The notes beneath the pieces were generated by a model that had not been told where the DNA came from, did not search any database, and was given only the letters and a program-made list of their open reading frames with translations. This document shows positions 1-6,081 of a DNA stretch of 10,917 bases, piece after piece. The first letter of the stretch is position 1; the number at the start of each line of letters is the position of its first letter. This DNA comes from Baffinella frigidus (taxonomy: Eukaryota > Cryptophyceae > Cryptomonadales > Baffinellaceae). The position numbers and the translations under genes were made by a program. Where the stretch lies: assembly GCA_026770585.1 (NCBI GenBank), contig MU646489.1, positions 421,101 through 432,017 on the forward strand. Direction: 5' to 3'.

Positions 1-95
1 CCCTACACCCTACACCCTACACCCTACACCCTACACCCCACACCCTACACCCCACACCCTACACCCTACACCCTACACCCTACACCCTACACCCT
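1..95. repeat. Telomere-like CCCTACA tandem array
   Basis: Thirteen uninterrupted 7-bp units occupy 1-91; two read CCCCACA and the rest CCCTACA. The array decays into CTCAACTCTACACCCGAACCC. A C-rich strand reading inward from position 1 is the orientation expected at a left chromosome end. The heptamer is one base from CCCTAAA, which is present in pure blocks deeper in the window, so this may be a variant telomeric or subtelomeric repeat. The sequence does not show whether position 1 is a true chromosome terminus. Confidence 0.85.
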
Positions 96-133
96 CAACT
101 CTACACCCGAACCCTGAACCGTGAAACCACCTT

Positions 134-270
134 CAACAGGAGGTGGCGCAGCGCTCGGGGAGGGTGCGCGTGTAGGGTCCACGGGCCCTAATCCTGCTAG
201 GGTGCAGTAACTCGGGGAGAGCCCGTGGACCCTACACGCAGGGCGTGCGGACGCTGCACACGGGCGGGAC
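134..270. repeat. Repeat unit A, interrupted by a foldback
   Basis: The left part (134-164, beginning CAACAGGAGGTGGCGCAGCG) and right part (244-270, CGTGCGGACGCTGCACACGG) together match an uninterrupted unit at 452-508. The material between them, about 165-243, is a foldback. The repeat itself is of unknown nature. Confidence 0.6.
165..243. mobile_element. Small foldback inserted in repeat unit A
   Basis: Perfect 19-bp inverted arms lie at 168-186 (GCGTGTAGGGTCCACGGGC) and 221-239, with a 34-nt loop. AGGG occurs just outside both arms (161-164 and 240-243) and could be a short target duplication. The related unit at 452-508 lacks the insert, which supports insertion rather than local divergence. 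The arms contain TGTAGGG/CCCTACA, the same heptamer as the terminal array, so the element may have been built from telomere-like sequence. Confidence 0.5.
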
Positions 271-321
271 TATGAACGCTGAACGCTCAAACCTAACACC
301 AAAAGTGAACCCTGGGACCTT

Positions 322-362
322 AACCTGAACCCTGAACCCTGAACCCTGAACCCTAACCCCTA
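322..362. repeat. CCCTGAA telomere-like block
   Basis: Three exact CCCTGAA heptamers (330-350) flanked by degenerate versions (AACCTGAA, CCCTAACCCCTAAC). It is a local variant of the telomere-type heptamer. Confidence 0.7.
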
Positions 363-451
363 ACACATCACCCTGTCTCTCACACGCAGGAGGGCGGTCG
401 CCCTATCAACACCCTCCAACATTTCCCTGAAGTCCCCTGAGCCCTGATGCT

Positions 452-508
452 CAACAGGAGGGGGTTCGGCGCTCGGGGGGGGGGCGCAGACGCTCCACAT
501 GGGCGGGC
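452..508. repeat. Repeat unit B, uninterrupted relative of unit A
   Basis: CAACAGGAGGGGGTTCGGCG followed by a G-tract and CGCAGACGCTCCACATGGGC. It aligns with 134-164 joined directly to 244-270. It serves as the empty site for the foldback at 165-243. Confidence 0.6.
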
Positions 509-704
509 CTGAGCGGATGTCTCGTGTCGATATGGCCAAAGGCGTGTGTTCGCACAGAGGGTACCCAGAGGGGCGGATCAAGCATTCCTCGCGCGCGGCC
601 CTCGACCTCGGCTTCACCAGGTACCGCTACCGAGCGAGAACGGGACACAATTTTAAAAACTTTAACCTGAATCCTGAAGGAAATGCACTTTTAAAATGAA
701 AAGC

Positions 705-726
705 CAGGACCGGAATCCCGGTCCTG
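705..726. repeat. Perfect 9-bp hairpin
   Basis: Arms CAGGACCGG (705-713) and CCGGTCCTG (718-726) enclose a 4-nt loop. No downstream T-run or gene makes it a terminator. Function unknown. Confidence 0.7.
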
Positions 727-1159
727 ACTGTCTTATATGTACCGAGTTGGCTCGACAGCGGCCACTCCCCCACGCGACGCGCCAAAGGGACCCTATCGCT
801 GCTTCCTTTCGAAAATTGCTGCACAAAAGATTCATACTCATAATTGTAAAGGGGTCGCATTGTAAAGTTTTAAGGGGAAGAAGAAGCGGTCGTGTCCGGA
901 TGACATGGAATACATTCGTTTTAATATTTGGTCACGCGGTGCAACAATTCATTTGTAAAAGAACTCGCCAAATATTCGTATTCTTGGTACTAATTCAGGC
1001 TCTGGGGGGCGCAGCCAGATCTGGTTTATTTCAAGGTGATTCAAGGAAATTCTAGACCCTGTTAGGGGTCACGAGGCGCGGGGCGTGGCCCGATCGAATG
1101 CGGCACATTTCAAAAGTAGGAGGCCGGAATCTGGCCTCGGTTGCAGGTTCATAGTACCC

Positions 1160-1296
1160 GGATCTCGTTTTAGGTTCGTAAAGTGGCTCGTTCTGGTACA
1201 AACAATAAAACTGGAGGGGGCTAAAAGTGACTTGCAGCCCCTCCAGTTTTATTATTCATACCAGAATGAGCCACTTTACGAATCTAATTTCAGATC
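1160..1296. mobile_element. 137-bp foldback, MITE-like
   Basis: Arms of about 62 bp (1160-1222 and 1235-1296) are complementary almost throughout. Two perfect blocks are TTCGTAAAGTGGCTC (1175-1189 with 1268-1282) and ATAAAACTGGAGGGG (1205-1219 with 1238-1252). Mismatches are scattered single bases. The 12-nt centre leaves no coding room, so this is either a non-autonomous inverted-repeat element or a hairpin-RNA locus. I see no clear target-site duplication. It does not share its arms with the TA-flanked families later in the window. Confidence 0.75.
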
Positions 1297-1453
1297 CTCT
1301 CACTATTAACATGGAAACAGATTAAATCCAGATCACCGTTATGCTATCTTATGGGTGAATTGCGTGCTATGGTAAAGCTATATCGAGGCTAAGATGGCAC
1401 ATTCTACCCTGAAGACAACACACAACGGGGGGTGGGGGGGGGTGAATCTGTTG

Positions 1454-1487
1454 CCGCGCTGAATTCGCGGTCCTCGGCAGCCCGCTG
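1454..1487 (+). repeat. Direct repeat copy 1 (FAVLGSPL-coding segment)
   Basis: Matches 1649-1682 at 33 of 34 bases, 195 bp (65 codons) upstream. In the frame used by the exon at 1641-1745 it reads RAEFAVLGSPLKAL, against RAESAVLGSPLDIS in the other copy. Both copies follow a G-tract. This copy stays open only between TGA 1443-1445 and a TAG at about 1552, so it is probably an exon fragment. Confidence 0.65.
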
Positions 1488-1519
1488 AAGGCTTTGATAT
1501 GTGGTACGTTACGGGTGGA

Positions 1520-1560
1520 TATGCTATGTGAGGCACAAACCCCATGCCTAACATAGCATA
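1520..1560. repeat. Hairpin, 15 of 16 paired
   Basis: Arms 1520-1535 and 1545-1560 are built on TATGCTATGT and ACATAGCATA plus AGGCA and TGCCT, with one mismatch and a 9-nt loop. It lies between the two copies of the direct repeat. Function unknown. Confidence 0.65.
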
Positions 1561-1585
1561 AACGTGGAACTGATCCAGGGATCTT

Positions 1586-1622
1586 CCGAAATGAAATTCG
1601 CGGTCCGCGAATTTCATTTCGG
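1586..1622. repeat. Perfect 17-bp hairpin followed by a G-tract
   Basis: Arms 1586-1602 (CCGAAATGAAATTCGCG) and 1606-1622 are perfectly complementary with a 3-nt loop. A G-run continues to about 1632. The sequence AATTCGCGGTCC also occurs in the direct repeat at 1461-1473, so the hairpin may have formed from part of that repeat by templated inversion. Confidence 0.75.
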
Positions 1623-1640
1623 GGGGGGGGGGTAAATTGA

Positions 1641-1745
1641 AGGTTTTTCCGCGCTGAATCCGCGGTCCTCGGCAGCCCGCTGGACATCTCGATGGACAGC
1701 TCCCTCCTCGACTCCCAGCCTTGGGCGATCGCGGCCCTGCCTCAG
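1641..1745 (+). CDS. Candidate exon, unrecognised product (5' limit uncertain)
   Basis: Open frame of 35 codons after TGA 1638-1640, ending at CAG with GTGCC (a possible splice donor) directly after it. The translation begins RFFRAESAVLGSPL and ends LDSQPWAIAALPQ. Nearly all third positions from 1650 on are G or C, which is strong codon bias for so short a stretch. The exon could start at 1676 (after CTCGGCAG, a plausible 3' splice site) or further upstream; an ATG lies in frame at 1692. Residues 4-14 are repeated in the upstream direct-repeat copy. I do not recognise the protein. Splicing out 1746-1864 joins it in frame to 1865-1948. Confidence 0.5.
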
Positions 1746-1749
1746 GTGC

Positions 1750-1805
<56 letters not shown>

Positions 1806-1864
1806 CGCTCGCTCGCGCTCTCTCTCTCTCCCTCCCTCCCTCCCTCCCTCCCTCTCTCTCTCAG
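1746..1864 (+). other. Candidate intron made of a CT/CCCT microsatellite
   Basis: Begins GTGCCTCTC and ends CTCTCTCTCAG. Between them lies only (CT)n, GCTC repeats (1801-1816) and CCCT repeats (about 1829-1852). The 9-bp sequence CTCAGGTGC occurs at both ends (1741-1749 and 1860-1868), so removal restores a single copy exactly. The length of 119 nt is not a multiple of three, so retention would shift the frame. Polypyrimidine sequence suits 3' splice-site recognition. It may instead be a plain microsatellite in non-coding DNA. Confidence 0.5.
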
Positions 1865-1948
1865 GTGCGAGACCTCTCTCGGCGCCCCTCCTCAAACCCA
1901 CAGCCTCGGTGGGGGTGCATACATGGCGTCAGGCCGTGTTGTAAGTAA
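1865..1948 (+). CDS. Candidate downstream exon to stop (weak)
   Basis: Phase 0 continuation after the candidate intron: 27 codons starting VRDLSRRPSSNPQPR, then TAA at 1946-1948. Third-position G/C is lower than in the upstream exon. The second half overlaps a dispersed repeat also found at 10466-10513, so the reading after about codon 15 is doubtful. A different downstream donor could be used. Confidence 0.3.
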   Translation: MRDLSRRPSSNPQPRWGCIHGVRPCCK

Positions 1949-1955
1949 CAAAGGG
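1910..1955 (+). repeat. Dispersed repeat copy 1 (pair with 10466-10513)
   Basis: TGGGGGTGCATACATGGCG, then CGTGTTG, GTAAGTAACAAAGG and GTCT follow in the same order as at 10466-10513, with small gaps. The copies are 8.5 kb apart. Nature unknown. Confidence 0.5.
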
Positions 1956-2207
1956 TCTATCTCGTGATGCGTACTGTACACGAGCGAGAGAGAAAAGTGC
2001 GTTTATTACGGATCGAAACTGACATGGCCACCGTGTATTCCCTTCCGTCCACATAGCAGGCGTCGAGTTCCTTTCCCCACGGACATCCGGGAGAAACGCG
2101 GTTAAAATCCAATGCAAATGGATAAGATTCTAGTACAACAAAAATAGATGGACTGTATCCGTGAAGCCTCAGGTGGCTGCTAAGTGGGAAGGCCTTGTAA
2201 GACCTTT
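1956..2207. other. No recognisable gene
   Basis: Unique-looking sequence. Short ORFs occur on the minus strand without codon bias. A phrase at 2027-2047 (CCACCGTGTATTCCC) loosely resembles 4039-4056, but too weakly to define a repeat. Confidence 0.5.
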
Positions 2208-2242
2208 GCGTCACTCTGGACCCAATGGCCCTCGAGTGACGC
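2208..2242. repeat. 9-bp inverted repeat
   Basis: GCGTCACTC (2208-2216) pairs with GAGTGACGC (2234-2242) across a 17-nt loop. The right arm runs into the first GACGCGTGTTG core of the following tandem repeats. Confidence 0.55.
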
Positions 2243-2755
2243 GTGTTGCGGCCGCATCAATCAACGCCCCTGTGCCCGCTTCACCTTGTCAGGGGAAGAG
2301 ACAGAGTGCCCTGTAACAGCTTCCTGTGACGCGTGTTGTGGAGAGCAGGGGCAGACGACGTGGGCTTCTACGCTACACAAGTTGTTTTTGGTAGCGCGAG
2401 GGGAAGAGTGCAGGTGGTTATTCGAGTATCAGGGGTAGCTCCGTTGACGCGTCTTCTTCTTCTTCTTTACTCTCAGCCTAGAGAAGAGTCATCCAAAAGT
2501 TGGGGTGAGCAGGGGCGGGCGACGTGGGGCGTTGTGATCTCGGGGGGGATAGTGCAGGAAGAGTGCGACCTTTCTCCACTGTTTTTGTAGCTGAAGTGTC
2601 AGGGGTAGCTTCGTTGACGCGTGTTGCAGCGAGCAGGGGCGGACGTGAAGACACAGAGTGTCCTTCGGGTTTATGGTTTATGGTTTAACTTCCTGTAACG
2701 CGTGGTGCGGCGAGCAGGGGCGGACGACGTGGGCGGCCGCGCTCCACAAGGTCCT
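2234..2755 (+). repeat. Degenerate tandem repeat region, GACGCGTGTTG core
   Basis: The core GACGCGTGTTG followed by GAGCAGGGGCGGACGACGTG recurs with changes at about 2238, 2328, 2446, 2616 and 2696. Longer stretches repeat too: TCAGGGGTAGCTCCGTTGAC near 2430 recurs as TCAGGGGTAGCTTCGTTGAC near 2600, 170 bp on, and AGAGACAGAGTGCCCTGTAA recurs as AGACACAGAGTGTCC. This looks like an old diverged minisatellite. Overlapping short ORFs follow the repeat and have no independent support. Confidence 0.6.
2667..2689. repeat. Short GGTTTAT heptamer run
   Basis: GGTTTATGGTTTATGGTTTA is a TTTATGG heptamer run, one base from TTTAGGG, and lies in the G-rich orientation, opposite to the other telomere-like blocks. 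Confidence 0.5.
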
Positions 2756-2766
2756 CGTCTGAGCAG

Positions 2767-2769
<3 letters not shown>

Positions 2770-2821
<52 letters not shown>

Positions 2822-2837
2822 GCAGAGAGAGAGAGAG
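2770..2837. repeat. GA microsatellite
   Basis: (AG)n for about 48 bp, interrupted by CGAGGC, then a further (AG)n. It abuts the family I core remnant at 2838. Unlike the CT tract at 1746-1864 it has no flanking direct repeat. Confidence 0.9.
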
Positions 2838-2890
2838 ATGCCCTACCGTAGGCCTACACCTAGGTGCCTATGGTGGTACCAGGGGGGGCG
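2838..2890 (+). mobile_element. Family I element, core remnant
   Basis: GCCCTACCGTAGGCCTACAC and GCCTATGGTGGTACCAGGGG match the centre of family I in the forward orientation. Both terminal inverted repeats are missing. The left side has been replaced by the GA microsatellite. Confidence 0.55.
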
Positions 2891-2915
2891 GCAGCACACC
2901 TCTAGTCCTCACAGA

Positions 2916-2993
2916 GGCAGTGTTCACACGCCATTAGATCGACTGTATCGGGGGTGAGCGCTATTAGTATTGTAACCTCGCGTGAACACTGCC
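2916..2993. repeat. Inverted repeat, 14 of 15 paired
   Basis: Arms 2916-2930 and 2979-2993 share the perfect 12-mer GGCAGTGTTCAC and its complement. The 48-nt loop has no similarity to the other elements. Possibly another small foldback element. Confidence 0.6.
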
Positions 2994-3035
2994 GCAAGGC
3001 AGGCCCGTCTTAGGGATGCGTCCGCACGCAACGTG

Positions 3036-3156
3036 TACAGGGGCACCTCTCTCATGAGAAACGCCCACCCCCCTAGGACCACCATAGGGCCCTAGGCAGA
3101 GGCCTACTGTAGGGTCCTAGGTGGGAGTGGTTTCTTATGAGCGAGGCACCCGTGTA
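3036..3156 (-). mobile_element. Family I MITE, copy 3036
   Basis: 121 bp including TA at both ends. Left end CAGGGGCACCTCTCTCATGA, right end TCTTATGAGCGAGGCACCCG: the family TIR with a few changes. The core reads ACCACCATAGGGCCCTAGGC, the reverse orientation of most copies. The right TA (3155-3156) is also the left TA of a family II element. No coding capacity. Confidence 0.85.
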
Positions 3157-3259
3157 TCCCGCAAGTGGCCAGTAGGCTCATACGCCCTACCGTAGGACCC
3201 TAGGACCTGCCTAGGACCTCTTGGCAGTCAATTTTGACCGCCTCATCACTGAAGGGATA
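3155..3259 (+). mobile_element. Family II foldback, copy 3155
   Basis: Starts TATCCCGCAAGTGGCCAGTA and ends ATCACTGAAGGGATA. Its interior GGCTCATACGCCCTACCGTA and CTAGGACCTGCCTAGGACCT is nearly identical to that of the nested element at 10634-10737. It shares its left TA with the family I copy at 3036-3156. The arms have diverged more than in the nested copy, suggesting greater age. Confidence 0.75.
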
Positions 3260-3286
3260 GTGCGCAGGACCTCTGTCTGAGTGGGC

Positions 3287-3443
3287 TAGCCTGGGACAGG
3301 CCCGCCTCGGGAGAGTTCTTGAAGGCGGGCGTGTGGGTATCTAGGCTCTAAAGGCACTTAAGGACGCAAGGTTATGAGGACGCCAAAGTAGATTCACTGA
3401 GGACACGCGGGCCTTGTAGCGTTCAGAGGGCTGTCCCAGGCTA
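3287..3443. mobile_element. Family III foldback
   Basis: Perfect 13-bp arms TAGCCTGGGACAG (3287-3299) and CTGTCCCAGGCTA (3431-3443), TA-bounded. A second hairpin (GCCCGCC 3300-3306, GGCGGGC 3324-3330) lies just inside the left end. Its right TA is the left TA of the family I copy at 3442. The left end resembles the first unit of the minisatellite at 9290. Confidence 0.65.
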
Positions 3444-3566
3444 CAGGGGTACCTCGCTGATACGAAAGCGCTCCCCCCTACTAGGGCCCTACAGTAGGGC
3501 TATGCCTAGGGCCCTATGGTGGTCCTAGGGGGTGGGGCGGTTTCTTATGAACGAGGTACCCCTGTA
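3442..3566 (+). mobile_element. Family I MITE, copy 3442
   Basis: 125 bp with TA at both ends. Left CAGGGGTACCTCGCTGATAC, right TTCTTATGAACGAGGTACCC then CTG. Core in forward orientation (CCTACAGTAGGGCTATGCCT, CCTATGGTGGTCCTAGGGGG). Its left TA coincides with the end of family III. Confidence 0.9.
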
Positions 3567-3596
3567 GTCCCGACAACCTCAGGAAAGTGCGACCTT

Positions 3597-3643
3597 TAGG
3601 GTCCTAGGGGGTGGCGTTTTTTTATGAGCGAGGTACCCCTGTG
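3597..3643 (+). mobile_element. Family I MITE, right half only
   Basis: AGGGTCCTAGGGGGTGGCG, a T-run, then ATGAGCGAGGTACCCCTG. Only the right arm is present. The 25 bp immediately to the left (3573-3597) recur at 6594-6618, so the truncation point coincides with another repeated sequence. Confidence 0.75.
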
Positions 3644-3764
3644 CATGTATGGTAAATCCCTGCTCAACCATATCCTAATTTCTTGAGTTCAGGGAATGGG
3701 ACGACGAGAGGAGGGGAAACAGATTTGTTTTGTTCAAGCACGATCGGGGGGAGGCAGGGGGGGC

Positions 3765-3897
3765 TAGTCCGTACCTCGCTCATAAGAAACCGCCCCCCCC
3801 TCTAGCTAGGACCCTGCCGTACACTGTAGGACCATGCCTAGGGTCCTACGGTGGTCCCAGGGGGGGGGGGGGTTCTTGTGAGCGAGGTTCCCCTGCA
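3765..3897 (+). mobile_element. Family I MITE, copy 3765
   Basis: Left GTACCTCGCTCATAAGAAAC, right CTTGTGAGCGAGGTTCCCCT, forward core (CCATGCCTAGGGTCCTACGG). The extreme left end is altered (TAGTCC in place of TACAGGGG) and the right flank is CA, so this copy is more decayed. It contains a G13 tract at 3860-3872. Confidence 0.85.
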
Positions 3898-4343
3898 GGC
3901 CCTGACGGCACCCCGAAGGGGTTTTAGGGGTGGAAACGCCTCGCCCACTTGGACGAACTGAACTTCCTCCAACTGAGACAGGCCAGGTCTTATTGGCGGG
4001 AAAAGTGGGTTTAATGAATTATTTATGCATACAACACAGCCGCCATGTATTCCCCCCCACCGAGGCTCAGGAAGGTTCCGTCCCTTTCCCGGATATGGGC
4101 GCTCACGGACCTACTGTAGCTCCTTTAGTACACAGCGTAGAGAGTTTCTAGCTCTGCCTCAAACCCTATTTCGTCCCACCAATTTGGTGGGCCCGGGCGC
4201 TTCCCCGCTCCAAAGTTGACGGATTTGTACCGCAAAGCCAGCATGTCAACTTGGGAATAGTCGGTGAACCCGAGTGAGGCAGAGGTAGCTAGAGCGTGGA
4301 GGGCGTGACATAAATGAGATGAAATGCGCTCGCGTGGTCGCTG

Positions 4344-4377
4344 CTGAAACCTAGCCTCCTTCGAGGCGAGGTTTCAG
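4344..4377. repeat. Hairpin, 14 of 15 paired, CTTC loop
   Basis: CTGAAACCTAGCCTC (4344-4358) pairs with GAGGCGAGGTTTCAG (4363-4377) with one A-G mismatch. It is compact enough to be a structured-RNA stem, but no surrounding element identifies an RNA class. Confidence 0.65.
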
Positions 4378-4442
4378 ACAAGTACACGGCAGCCAGTCTA
4401 TCAATAAAGATCTTGTCGCGCAGGACAAGAGAGGGCGCCCTA

Positions 4443-4465
4443 CGCCCTATGCTGGGCATAGGGCG
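4443..4465. repeat. Perfect 10-bp hairpin
   Basis: CGCCCTATGC (4443-4452) and GCATAGGGCG (4456-4465) enclose a 3-nt loop. Confidence 0.7.
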
Positions 4466-5133
4466 AGAGAGACCTTCATCACCAACCAACACGGTCGCCT
4501 GGTTAACTGACCCGGTCGCCATATTCTCCCCAAGGAGCCACACTTTTCTACAAAAAGATTTGATGAACAACCCATACGTGGATAATCCTCAGGGACCCTG
4601 CCCGGTGGGCAATCCGGAGGATCATCCCGACACCAAAAGGACGTGTGTTATTCCTTTATGCATTCGCTGAGTTGCAGGGGACGTCAGGAGAGCAGGCAGG
4701 GGCCAGGTTGCTTGCCGCGCATCGTTCACTTGCGCTGGCAGGTGGTCAGTTTCGCGTGAGTGCAGCGCTGCTCAGCACACCGGGCACCCAGGCTTGCCAG
4801 CCGCGGCTGACAAGCCTCGCCACAGGCGACTCGAGTCCCACATGTGTTCTGACCATTTCACGAAACGACATCACACCAGGCACGCCCAGCTGTGCATTGC
4901 CAACTCGCGCTGACTGGCATGTCTTCGTGATTGCAGCGCTGCTGAGCTGAAAGCGCTCGCCTGTCACGATTGTGAGGCGAGTCGCCTTGAGCGGGATATC
5001 CACTGCAGGAGACCTCCACTTGGCGTCCCTACGTTGAGATCCGCGCATCTGAACGACAACGCTGCACGGCAACGCAGCCAACGCAAGCGTGCAGTGCGAG
5101 ACAGATACACCGGTCTCCATTTTGTTTTGAAGT

Positions 5134-5139
5134 TTTATT
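5134..5139 (-). promoter_or_regulatory. Candidate polyadenylation signal AATAAA
   Basis: AATAAA on the minus strand, 47 nt beyond the TAA of the minus-strand exon at 5186. Position and sequence fit a 3' UTR signal. This is inference from spacing only. Confidence 0.45.
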
Positions 5140-5185
5140 TTTGCACAAGTGCCCCCCCCCATCCTACATAGGATTCACAGACTGA

Positions 5186-5306
5186 TTACCACGGGCGGTT
5201 GTCAAGGTCCGAGTTCCACGACGGCCAGGTGCCGTTGAATGCGAGCGGGAGCTGCTCGTGGTGCTGGTACTCCTGACGCCACATCCAAAGAGACTGGAAC
5301 ATAATT
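5186..5306 (-). CDS. Terminal coding exon, unrecognised W-rich protein (partial)
   Basis: On the minus strand, CTCTCCTCCCCTCCGCAG (a strong pyrimidine tract plus CAG, with CTGAC upstream as a possible branch site) precedes 121 nt. These read one leading base, then 39 codons starting IMFQSLWMWRQEYQHHEQ and ending FNGTWPSWNSDLDNRPW, then TAA at 5186-5188. In the last 29 codons 27 third positions are G or C, which strongly favours real coding. AATAAA follows at 5139-5134. The product is rich in Trp, Gln and His and I do not recognise it. Upstream exons should lie at higher coordinates, but I cannot place them. The ATG at 5303 could instead start a 38-residue micro-protein. Confidence 0.6.
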
Positions 5307-5369
5307 CTGCGGAGGGGAGGAGAGGTCAGCGTCGGCTCGGAATGTTGTTCTAAATCAGGCAGCAGGGTC

Positions 5370-5700
5370 AAGCTTTGTGTGAGCCAAGAAGGGCCGGGGC
5401 CCCGGGCGCCCCGGTCCGCCGCGCTTCGCTAAGCAGTGGGAGAACTGTCGCTGGGTTGCTGCGCTTGCGCTGCGCAGGGCGCAGGCGCAGGCGCAGCGCG
5501 GTGCCGCCCGGCTGTGGTCAAGCAAGCCCAACAGACAATCCTCAGTTTCAGGTTCCTCGACTCCAAGCTCAAGCGCAGTTGCCGCTCCTGCGCGCCGCGA
5601 ACCGCTGCGCCGACCGCTCGCCTGCTGTGCGCTAGAGCGCCCGGGCAGAGCGCTGTAGACCGGGGGCGGGGAGGGGGGGCCAGCGACACCGTGGGAGGGA
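5370..5700. other. GC-rich stretch, possible first exon or promoter region
   Basis: Very GC-rich sequence with tandem GGCGCA (5477-5498). It lies between the minus-strand exon and the plus-strand gene candidate, so it could hold 5' exons or a shared promoter. Several overlapping ORFs are open on both strands, as expected for GC-rich DNA, and none stands out. No TATA-like box is convincing. Confidence 0.3.
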
Positions 5701-5985
5701 GCGTACCAAGTAGGGTTGTGAGGGAGAGAGATTTCGCCCTGGCCTTTTCTGCAGAAAAGGCCCGCTATTTTGGGAAACGAATTCGCGTTGGCTGATTCTT
5801 TTCCAGCGCTGTTGGCTAATAATTTAGGTGGTGGGTCAAAAAAGTATTCGAAATTCAAGAATTCTCTACGAAGAATTTCAGATTTTGTTTCAAAAAGTTC
5901 AGGTTGTCTCAAATGTTTTCGATATTTTGGGAAATCGCCTTTTGACTTAGCAAAGTTGATGCTGATTAATCATTTTGTTTTGCAG
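5701..5985 (+). other. Probable intron 3' part ending at 5985
   Basis: Composition changes abruptly from GC-rich to AT-rich at about 5700. The stretch ends GCTGATTAATCATTTTGTTT then TGCAG: a branch-like CTGAT, a T-rich tract and a CAG acceptor at 5983-5985. A donor could be GTACCAAG (5703) or GTAGGG (5710). The following ORF is technically open upstream through this region in one frame, but the AT-rich part shows no coding bias. Confidence 0.4.
5741..5762. repeat. Perfect 22-bp palindrome
   Basis: GGCCTTTTCTG followed by CAGAAAAGGCC, with no spacer. It sits near the start of the AT-rich stretch. Function unknown. Confidence 0.8.
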
Positions 5986-6081
5986 GGTTTTGGTTTTGGT
6001 AAATGCGAAACGTCGTTCGAGGACACAAAACCTGTCTGGATTTCCCTCTGTCGTGGTGGAGGGGGCAGATCTAGAGCAGCG

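Larger units (their letters stand above)
363..1159. other. No supportable gene; diverged repeat unit and small hairpins
   Basis: ORFs of 65-119 codons exist on both strands, but their third positions show no G/C enrichment, unlike the credible exons elsewhere, and their translations look random. Recognisable items are repeat unit B (452-508), a run of ten G at 475-484, the hairpin at 705-726, and weak 9-bp inverted arms at 923-931 and 968-976. Confidence 0.6.
3898..5125. other. Intergenic region, no convincing gene
   Basis: ORFs of 64-138 codons occur on both strands, but third positions are not clearly biased and translations are unrecognised. The best are a minus-strand frame at 4746-5162, which starts inside the probable 3' end of the gene at 5186, and a plus-strand frame at 4645-4950. 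Hairpins: 4175-4191 (CCCACCAA/TTGGTGGG), 4411-4430, 4443-4465 and 4956-4981. An approximate 50-bp direct repeat (4730-4780 and 4905-4952) shares TGCAGCGCTGCT. Confidence 0.5.

Noticed and set aside
696-1055. 119-codon plus-strand ORF
   Set aside because: No third-position bias, AT-rich irregular codons and no recognisable motif; consistent with chance.
1614-1901. Arg/Glu-rich minus-strand ORF
   Set aside because: Translation of the CT microsatellite.
3730-3927. 65-codon ORF GGASPYLAHKKPPPPLAR
   Set aside because: Translation of the family I MITE arm; the same HKK/AHKK peptide appears wherever that arm is read.
4561-4670. Protein-like frame starting MNNPYVDNPQGPCPVGNPED
   Set aside because: Reads plausibly but has weak codon bias, and the possible 36-nt intron after it is too speculative.
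4746-5162. 138-codon minus-strand ORF
   Set aside because: Starts in a C-tract inside the probable 3' UTR of the minus-strand exon, only mild codon bias, unrecognised sequence. The two LSSAA motifs in it come from the GCAGCGCTGCT direct repeat.
5355-5912. 185-codon minus-strand ORF
   Set aside because: Spans both the GC-rich stretch and the AT-rich intron-like stretch, with a low-complexity Ala/Arg/Pro composition; the better minus-strand signal is the exon at 5186-5306 in another frame.
5770-6081. Upstream in-frame extension of the 6082 ORF
   Set aside because: AT-rich, unbiased codons, and interrupted by a good 3' splice site at 5985; more likely intron plus 5' UTR.
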